Shown: piece after piece, positions 58,552 to 64,000 of the stretch
Position numbering within the stretch: the stretch's first letter is position 1
How the letters are laid out: each line of letters starts with the position of its first letter
Origin: Candidatus Hydrogenedentota bacterium
GTDB taxonomy: Bacteria; Hydrogenedentota; Hydrogenedentia; Hydrogenedentales; CAITNO01
Reading direction: 5' to 3'
Length of the DNA stretch: 64,000 nt
Assembly (NCBI GenBank): GCA_903893795.1
Contig: CAITNO010000074.1
Location: forward strand, 25,966-89,965
Notes under the pieces: generated by a model
The model's input: only the letters and a program-made list of their open reading frames with translations
Database searches by the model: none
Told to the model about the DNA's origin: nothing
Position numbers and translations under genes: made by a program

Positions 58552-58825
58552 GGAAGGCTCCCTTTCGATTGGACTGACTGGTAAGTTCTTACGGACCGCC
58601 CCGCAGCATCGGCGGGGAAACATACGGAAGTGGACGGGCGCGCCGCCACACTGCGAAACACGCCCCCCTAAACCTGCGAAAGTATAGCATGGCCCGAACC
58701 GGCGTTGCCATGCACGGAAACCCGGAAAGACGCAGTAGGGGGTGCCGTCCGGGGGGGCCATGACTAAGGGGTGCCAATGGCGGCGCGAACAATCTTAAAT
58801 CATTGCACTTCCTGTATTTACCCGA

Positions 58826-58853
58826 TTGACACATCCGCGCTTTGCCGTATATG
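58826..58853 (+). promoter_or_regulatory. Putative promoter TTGACA-16-TATATG upstream of the LRR gene
   Basis: Consensus -35, near-consensus -10 at acceptable spacing; about 230 bp before the LRR start. Confidence 0.4.
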
Positions 58854-59081
58854 CTGGTCTCCGCCATGGGTTCGTGCGGGAGAGTGGCCATTCCGCGCGC
58901 CCCTGTGGAGCGCGGCGGCAACGATCCCGCTTTGGCTGTATTCTTTCGCCCTTAGCTGTGCCGTCCCGGCGCCGCCCTGTTTGGGTGATGCCTGAGCTGG
59001 CAGTTTCTGGGCGGGGCGGGTTGTCGCCAGAAACGCGGCAGACACGCCTGCCACCAGAACGCTAATACGAAAAGGTCAACC

Positions 59082-60521
59082 ATGGACCAGAATGAAGCAC
59101 TCTACCGAAAAAGAGTGGCGCAGAAGATCGAGGAAGTGCGCACGAGCGGCGGGGCAGAACTGCATCTTCCCTTTTACGCGCTGACGTCGCTTCCGGAGTC
59201 ACTGGGCCAACTCACGCAGTTGCAGGTCCTCGACCTTTCCAACGGCGGCCTAACGTCGCTTCCGGAGTCACTGGGGCAGCTCACGCAGTTGCAGGTCCTC
59301 GACCTTTCCAACAACAACCTGACGGTGCTCCCGGAATCGCTGGGCCAACTCGCGCAGTTGAAGACACTCAATATTCGTGGCAACGCCTTGACATCGCTTC
59401 CGGAGTCGCTGAGCCAACTTACGCTGTTGAGCTGGCTCGACCTCAGTGGCAACCCCCTGACAGTAATTCCGGAGTCATTGGGTCGGCTCACGCAGTTGTA
59501 CGGACTGGGTCTCGACGGCAAACAGACGCTTCCCGGCCTGGCAGCGTCACAAGCAACCGTTGTCTTTGAGATTTCCCTTGATCAACTGGATAAGGAGGCA
59601 CAGCGACTTGCGGAACAGGCGATTGAGGATGCGCGGAGAAGCGACGGGACCGGGTTAGACCTCTCCTTCAGCCGCTTGACCTCGCTTCCAGAGTCACTGG
59701 GCCGGCTCACGCAGTTGGGGAAACTCGACCTTCGCGGCAACCGTCTGATGCCGCTTCCGCAGTCGCTCAGCCAACTCACGCAGTTGAGCTATCTCGACCT
59801 TTCTTTCAATCTGTTGAAAGAGCTTCCGGAGTGGCTGTGCCAGCTCAAGCAGCTGCAGGTCCTCGACCTTTCCCAGAACCTCCTGATGGCGCTTCCCAAG
59901 TCGTTGGGCCAACTCACGCGGTTAAGAGAATTACGTCTTTCTGACAACGCCCTGACGGCGCTTCCAGAGTCACTGGGCCAGCTCACACAGTTGGAGCGGC
60001 TCGACCTCGGCAGCAACGCCCTGGTGACACTTCCGGAGTCGCTGGGCCAGCTTGCACAGTTGGCCGTGCTCCGTCTTTCCTTCAATGACCTGACGTCGCT
60101 GCCGGAGTCGTTGGGCCAACTCGCACAGTTGACCCATCTCAACCTTTTCCGCAATGACCTGAAGTCGCTTCCGGAGTCGCTGGGCCGACTCACACAACTG
60201 AAGGTCCTCGAACTTGCCAATAACGGCCTGAAGTCGCTTCCGGAGTCGCTGGGCCAACTCACGCAGTTGAGTTATCTCGACCTTTCTTTCAACCATCTGA
60301 AGTCGCTTCCGGAGTCGCTGGGTCAGCTCATGCAGTTGAAGACACTCAATATTTGCGGCAACGCCTTGACGTCGCTGCCGGAGTCACTGGGTCGGCTCAC
60401 GCAGTTGCCGGAGTTATATCTCGACGACAACCCGCTGCATCCGGATCTGGCCGAGGCGTACAAGAAGGGTACTGCGGCGGTCTTGGCCTACTTGCGGGAA
60501 CTTCCGCCAGAGCGGTCATAG
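59082..60521 (+). CDS. Leucine-rich repeat protein (23-residue LRRs, two repeat blocks)
   Basis: LTSLPESLGQLTQLQVLDLSNN-type repeats; internal second cap EAQRLAEQAIEDARRSDGTGLDLSFSRLTSLPESLG; C-terminus NPLHPDLAEAYKKGTAAVLAYLREL. Confidence 0.9.
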   Translation: MDQNEALYRKRVAQKIEEVRTSGGAELHLPFYALTSLPESLGQLTQLQVLDLSNGGLTSLPESLGQLTQLQVLDLSNNNLTVLPESLGQLAQLKTLNIRGNALTSLPESLSQLTLLSWLDLSGNPLTVIPESLGRLTQLYGLGLDGKQTLPGLAASQATVVFEISLDQLDKEAQRLAEQAIEDARRSDGTGLDLSFSRLTSLPESLGRLTQLGKLDLRGNRLMPLPQSLSQLTQLSYLDLSFNLLKELPEWLCQLKQLQVLDLSQNLLMALPKSLGQLTRLRELRLSDNALTALPESLGQLTQLERLDLGSNALVTLPESLGQLAQLAVLRLSFNDLTSLPESLGQLAQLTHLNLFRNDLKSLPESLGRLTQLKVLELANNGLKSLPESLGQLTQLSYLDLSFNHLKSLPESLGQLMQLKTLNICGNALTSLPESLGRLTQLPELYLDDNPLHPDLAEAYKKGTAAVLAYLRELPPERS

Positions 60522-60529
60522 CGGCAGGC

Positions 60530-60835
60530 GCGTCCGGACCGTTGTCGGAGGCGTTCATCTCCTACGCGAACGGCGCAGGATACCATTTGGAAGCCTTGGA
60601 TGCCTACGGCGCCCTCCTTCAAGAGGCGGGGTTTCAAGAGGTGCAGGACAGGACCGCCACCTTCATAGACATCCTGCAGCGGGAAACGGACAGCATTCGT
60701 GCAAGTGCGGAAGACCCGGAATGCGACCTCGACCAGGAGGACAGGGATTACCTGCTGGAACGTTGGGAGCGCAAGGTCAAGTACTGCAACGATGGTGATA
60801 TGCGGTGGGTGCATTTGCACGCACTGCGTCCCTGA
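60530..60835 (+). pseudogene. C-terminal remnant resembling phosphoethanolamine N-methyltransferase-type methyltransferase
   Basis: AFISYANGAGYHLEALDAYGALLQEAGFQEVQDRTATFIDILQRETDSI...LDQEDRDYLLERWERKVKYCNDGDMRWVHLHALRP; no SAM-binding half. Confidence 0.55.
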
Positions 60836-61066
60836 ACAGCACGGCCGCAGCCAAGACCGAATTGCAACGTGCCTTAGAAAGATTTGGGGTCCCGGAGGGA
60901 CCAATGTGAGTGGCCGGAGGTGACCGTAGGGAAGCTCCGGAAAACAAGTCGATCCGGCCAACACCGAATGGGGTTGAATGTGAAAGCCCCTTGTCCCGGC
61001 TCGCACCCCGGACGCATTCAATCCCATTCAAGGTTGAGCATGTCCTTGTTCCTTCGGAAGTTTCGC

Positions 61067-61095
61067 TTGTCCGTTTTTATCGTTTTGTGTACAAT
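61067..61095 (+). promoter_or_regulatory. Putative sigma70 promoter TTGTCC-17-TACAAT
   Basis: 17-bp spacing, 39 bp before the HTH gene start. Confidence 0.5.
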
Positions 61096-61133
61096 GCGCT
61101 AAACGGCCCGATTTTGGGCTTGGAGGACGCCGA

Positions 61134-61697
61134 TTGGATACGATGCTTACGGTGGAAGAGGTTGCCGCGATTCTCAAGGTGCAGCCGTTGACCGTCCGCC
61201 AGATGTTCCGGGAAGGCCGCATCCGCGGATTCAAGATTGGCAAAGCCTGGCGCACCACCATGCCCATCCTCGAACAGGACATTTCCTGCATGAGCCGAGG
61301 CGAGGCACCGCCCCGGCTTGAACAGGCCGCTTCGGCGGCCGGCGTATCGGCGCATCATGAGGACGCGACGCCGACACGCAAGCGGCGCCTCAAGCCTGTG
61401 ACTGAGGCGGCCGAAGTTGCCGAAGCGGTTGCACCCGAGCCGACTGCGGTCGCGGCGCCCCCTGCACCCCCTGCACCTGCGGAAGTCCCCGCTCCCATCG
61501 TCGTGGAGCCGGAGGAAGCGCCCATGGCAGCGGAGATTCCGGTGACCGTGGACGAGCCTGCGGCGACCGAGCTTCCTGCGGCGGAGGACAGCCCCACCGA
61601 GACGGAGACCCCTCCGGCGGAAGACGCCGCGCCCGGCGGCAAGCGCAAACGCAAACCGGCCGCTGAAGAGAACACGGACCAGGGACTGCTCTTTTGA
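61134..61697 (+). CDS. Excisionase/BldC-like HTH protein with Pro/Ala/Glu-rich tail
   Basis: MLTVEEVAAILKVQPLTVRQMFREGRIRGFKIGKAWR; TTG start with GGAGGA SD (alternative ATG at 61143). Confidence 0.8.
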   Translation: MDTMLTVEEVAAILKVQPLTVRQMFREGRIRGFKIGKAWRTTMPILEQDISCMSRGEAPPRLEQAASAAGVSAHHEDATPTRKRRLKPVTEAAEVAEAVAPEPTAVAAPPAPPAPAEVPAPIVVEPEEAPMAAEIPVTVDEPAATELPAAEDSPTETETPPAEDAAPGGKRKRKPAAEENTDQGLLF

Positions 61698-61881
61698 GGG
61701 TTGAGCAAAGGGCCTCCCTCTCCCAGGCGTGGTCAGGCTAGACTCGCGCAGCGCCTTTTCGCCTGTCCCTTAGCGGGAATTCTTTGACCCCGTCCCCGGG
61801 TATCATGCTAGAATTCCGGCCCGTCCCGCATACCCCGATAAATGGGATGTCCACGAATACACCGCAAACAAAGGATCGTCG

Positions 61882-62487
61882 ATGAAGACTCGCGTATTCA
61901 CCACCGGTGAAGTGGCCGCCATCTGCGGCGTGTCGGCGGACACGGTATCCCGCTGGTTTGACCTGGGCCAGATTGACGGATACCGGCTGGGCCCCGGCGG
62001 CGACCGCCGCATTCCCTACCTGAGCCTGCGCAAGTTCATGCTCAGCCACGGCATCCCGCTGGAACGGCTGGAAGAGGGCGAACGGCGGGTGATGGTGATC
62101 GACGACGACCCCTACTATCTTGACCTCATCCCGTCGCTGCTATCGCAGGAGGAGGCCTACGCGGTGATCACCGCCTCGACTGGATTCGAGGCGGGCATCA
62201 TGATCGTTGAGCACAATCCGCAGGTGATCCTGCTGGATGTGAACCTGGCCGACATGGACGGCCGCATGGTGTGCGAACGCATCAAGTCGCGCCCCGAAAC
62301 GCGCAACGCGCGCATTCTGGCGATGTCGGGATTCATCAGCGACGAGGAAGTCAAGGAATTGAGCGATTACGGGTTTGACGATTTCATCCGCAAGCCCTTT
62401 ACCCTGGACGATCTGGGCGGCCGCGTCACCGCACTCTTCGACCTGCCCAACACCCGCGTGAACCATCCCCGCAATCCGCATCTGTAA
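61882..62487 (+). CDS. N-terminal MerR/excisionase-type HTH fused to C-terminal receiver domain
   Basis: FTTGEVAAICGVSADTVSRWFDLGQIDGYRLGPGGDRRI; VMVIDDDPYYLDLIPSLL...VILLDVNLADMDGRMVCERIK...FIRKPFTLDDL. Confidence 0.9.
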   Translation: MKTRVFTTGEVAAICGVSADTVSRWFDLGQIDGYRLGPGGDRRIPYLSLRKFMLSHGIPLERLEEGERRVMVIDDDPYYLDLIPSLLSQEEAYAVITASTGFEAGIMIVEHNPQVILLDVNLADMDGRMVCERIKSRPETRNARILAMSGFISDEEVKELSDYGFDDFIRKPFTLDDLGGRVTALFDLPNTRVNHPRNPHL

Positions 62488-62737
62488 GCATTGAAGCGCA
62501 CCCGTGCCGACCTCGGAAAACCGGAACCGGGCACAAAAGTAGGATCCCCGGAGCCAAAGAGCGCGCATAATTGACGCGGTTCGGTCAAAGAACTGCACCA
62601 ATGTGCACTTCGTCCGGCAGAACGCTTTCTTGGAAGGTCCCGAAATCGGGAATCACGGAAGATGCCGTGCTGCTGGAAGAGCAACGGATAAGGCGCGCTC
62701 CGTATAGCTGCCCAAGACTTCGTACACCCCACTCTAC

Positions 62738-63121
62738 CTACCGGTGCCTTCGCGGTCCCCGGCTTCCGGCGCCGGGGCGCTTGCGGCGGGACGGGTTGCG
62801 GCGGGGATCGTCTTCATCGTTGTGTGGTTCGACGGGCGGCGGGTGGGCCTCCACAAAGCGCTCCTTTTCCCGCGCGACGACGCGGTCCTGGGCCTCTTCG
62901 ATGATGTTGATGCTGTTGCAGCGGGGGCATTTGGAATGGAGGCCCGCGCTTTCGTCAAGATAGACGTAGCCGCAGTAGGCGCAGCGCCAGAGGTTCTGCT
63001 TTTCGAGCACGCGCAGTGTGCGGCGCGATCCCAGTTCGCCAAAGAGCCAGAGCGTTGCCGCGCCGAGGAGGATGAGTCCCGCATAGAGGATGACCGCCGT
63101 GGTGAGGCTGATGGTGATCAT
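62738..63121 (-). CDS. Membrane-anchored zinc-ribbon protein
   Basis: N-terminal TM; CAYCGYVY...CPRCNS; Arg-rich tail; ATGA overlap with upstream gene. Confidence 0.65.
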   Translation of the reverse strand: MITISLTTAVILYAGLILLGAATLWLFGELGSRRTLRVLEKQNLWRCAYCGYVYLDESAGLHSKCPRCNSINIIEEAQDRVVAREKERFVEAHPPPVEPHNDEDDPRRNPSRRKRPGAGSRGPRRHR

Positions 63122-64000
63122 GGCTGTTCTTCCGCGGGCCGGATGAACAGGGTGCCCATTTGTTTGCCTGCGGCGGCGCTTTCCCCGCCCGCGTCGGCGG
63201 GCAGGGGGGCAAAGCGATATTTTAGGGCGGCGATCTGGATCGCCTCTATGACGCCCGCCTCGTCCACGGCGGCGCACCACACGTTGACGACGCGCCCGGC
63301 AGGATTGACGGTCAGCACCATCTCGATGGGCCAGCGCAGTTTGGCATTGGCCGTGTTGGCCAGCGCGCTGACGGGCGGCGAGAAGAGCAGTTCGCGGTCG
63401 CGCGGCTCGGTATCCCAGACGACCTCGCCGTTGTAACCGGGGGCGGGATGATGTTTGGCGGCCGCCCGCTTTACCTTCTCGTCAGCGGCCGGTGCGACGG
63501 GGAAAGCCAGTTCGCGCAGCGACTGGCCAATGTTTTGCAGGCCGCCTGCAAACCTGGCCCAACTGTCGGTGGGGCCGAAGACGCGGTCCAGGGCGGCCGG
63601 GTCGGTGCCGGCTTCGCTGCGCACGCGCAGGCGGTCCAGTTCGGCGAAGTCCACGGTGGGCAACTCGACCCGCGTTTCGGGGGCCTGGGCCAGCAGGAGG
63701 GGTCGGCGCAGGACCAGTTCGCCGCCACCAGCCCGCACGGGCGTGCCTGCATCCGGCGTGGGGGGCGCTTCAGAGAAGATCTGGAGCTGGCAGTACTTGG
63801 CTTTGGTTTCAGGAAAAACGACCACGATGCGGAAGACCGTCACCATGGACAGGTGGAACAGCGTGGCGATGAGGAGTGCCGCAGCCAGCCGGGGTGGAAA
63901 GGGCCAGCGCGTACCGCAGGCGTCCCGCCTGCCACGGGACCACCATCTGGGGCGTGGCGTGTCAGGCGGGACGCCTGCGGTACCAACCTCGGCAGGCGGG
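63118..64000 (-). CDS. TonB-C-like/energy-transducer-like protein (5' end uncertain; frame open to window edge)
   Basis: MVLTVNPAGRVVNVWCAAVDEAGVIEAIQIAALKYRFAPL; TM segment LAAALLIATLFHLSM upstream of the first in-window ATG at 63846; no stop before the edge. Confidence 0.55.
   Translation of the reverse strand, partial: PPAEVGTAGVPPDTPRPRWWSRGRRDACGTRWPFPPRLAAALLIATLFHLSMVTVFRIVVVFPETKAKYCQLQIFSEAPPTPDAGTPVRAGGGELVLRRPLLLAQAPETRVELPTVDFAELDRLRVRSEAGTDPAALDRVFGPTDSWARFAGGLQNIGQSLRELAFPVAPAADEKVKRAAAKHHPAPGYNGEVVWDTEPRDRELLFSPPVSALANTANAKLRWPIEMVLTVNPAGRVVNVWCAAVDEAGVIEAIQIAALKYRFAPLPADAGGESAAAGKQMGTLFIRPAEEQP
63911..63983. repeat. Perfect 21-bp inverted repeat (gtaccgcaggcgtcccgcctg), plus a further partial copy at the window edge
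   Basis: 63911-63931 and 63963-63983 are exact reverse complements; ggcaggcggg starts again at 63991. Confidence 0.9.

Noticed and set aside
59190-60420. Regular DNA repeat array considered as CRISPR
   Set aside because: Encodes in-frame 23-residue LRRs; no unique spacers.

Overview
GC-rich bacterial chromosomal window, probably from an uncultured PVC- or Hydrogenedentes-like lineage (a style-based inference only). It holds about 42 supported CDSs. The main groups are: secreted carbohydrate-active proteins (three paralogous deacetylase/LRR/InlB proteins, a GH2-GalM fusion, GH127, GxGYxYP); housekeeping genes (thiGH, hisF, trpEG, HU, tatC/tatA-like, rny, rarA, transketolase); a Fic protein; an isolated terminase-like protein; three paralogous FGE-sulfatase/Ig-like proteins beside a NarL-type two-component pair; an IS630 remnant; and an LRR gene next to a methyltransferase C-terminal relic. 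No CRISPR, rRNA or tRNA was recognised. The best candidate for an undescribed system is the 26.5-29.65 kb block: two tandem paralogous secreted-type proteins with near-identical, leader-like N-termini and conserved C-termini, directly followed by a radical SAM/SPASM maturase. The window is also rich in palindromic and inverted-repeat elements, two of which sit in-frame inside reading frames (M23 peptidase; TonB-like ORF at the right edge). There is also a multi-hairpin element at 29.86-30.12 kb and a 9-bp-phased GGAC/GTCC inverted array at 16.4-16.5 kb.
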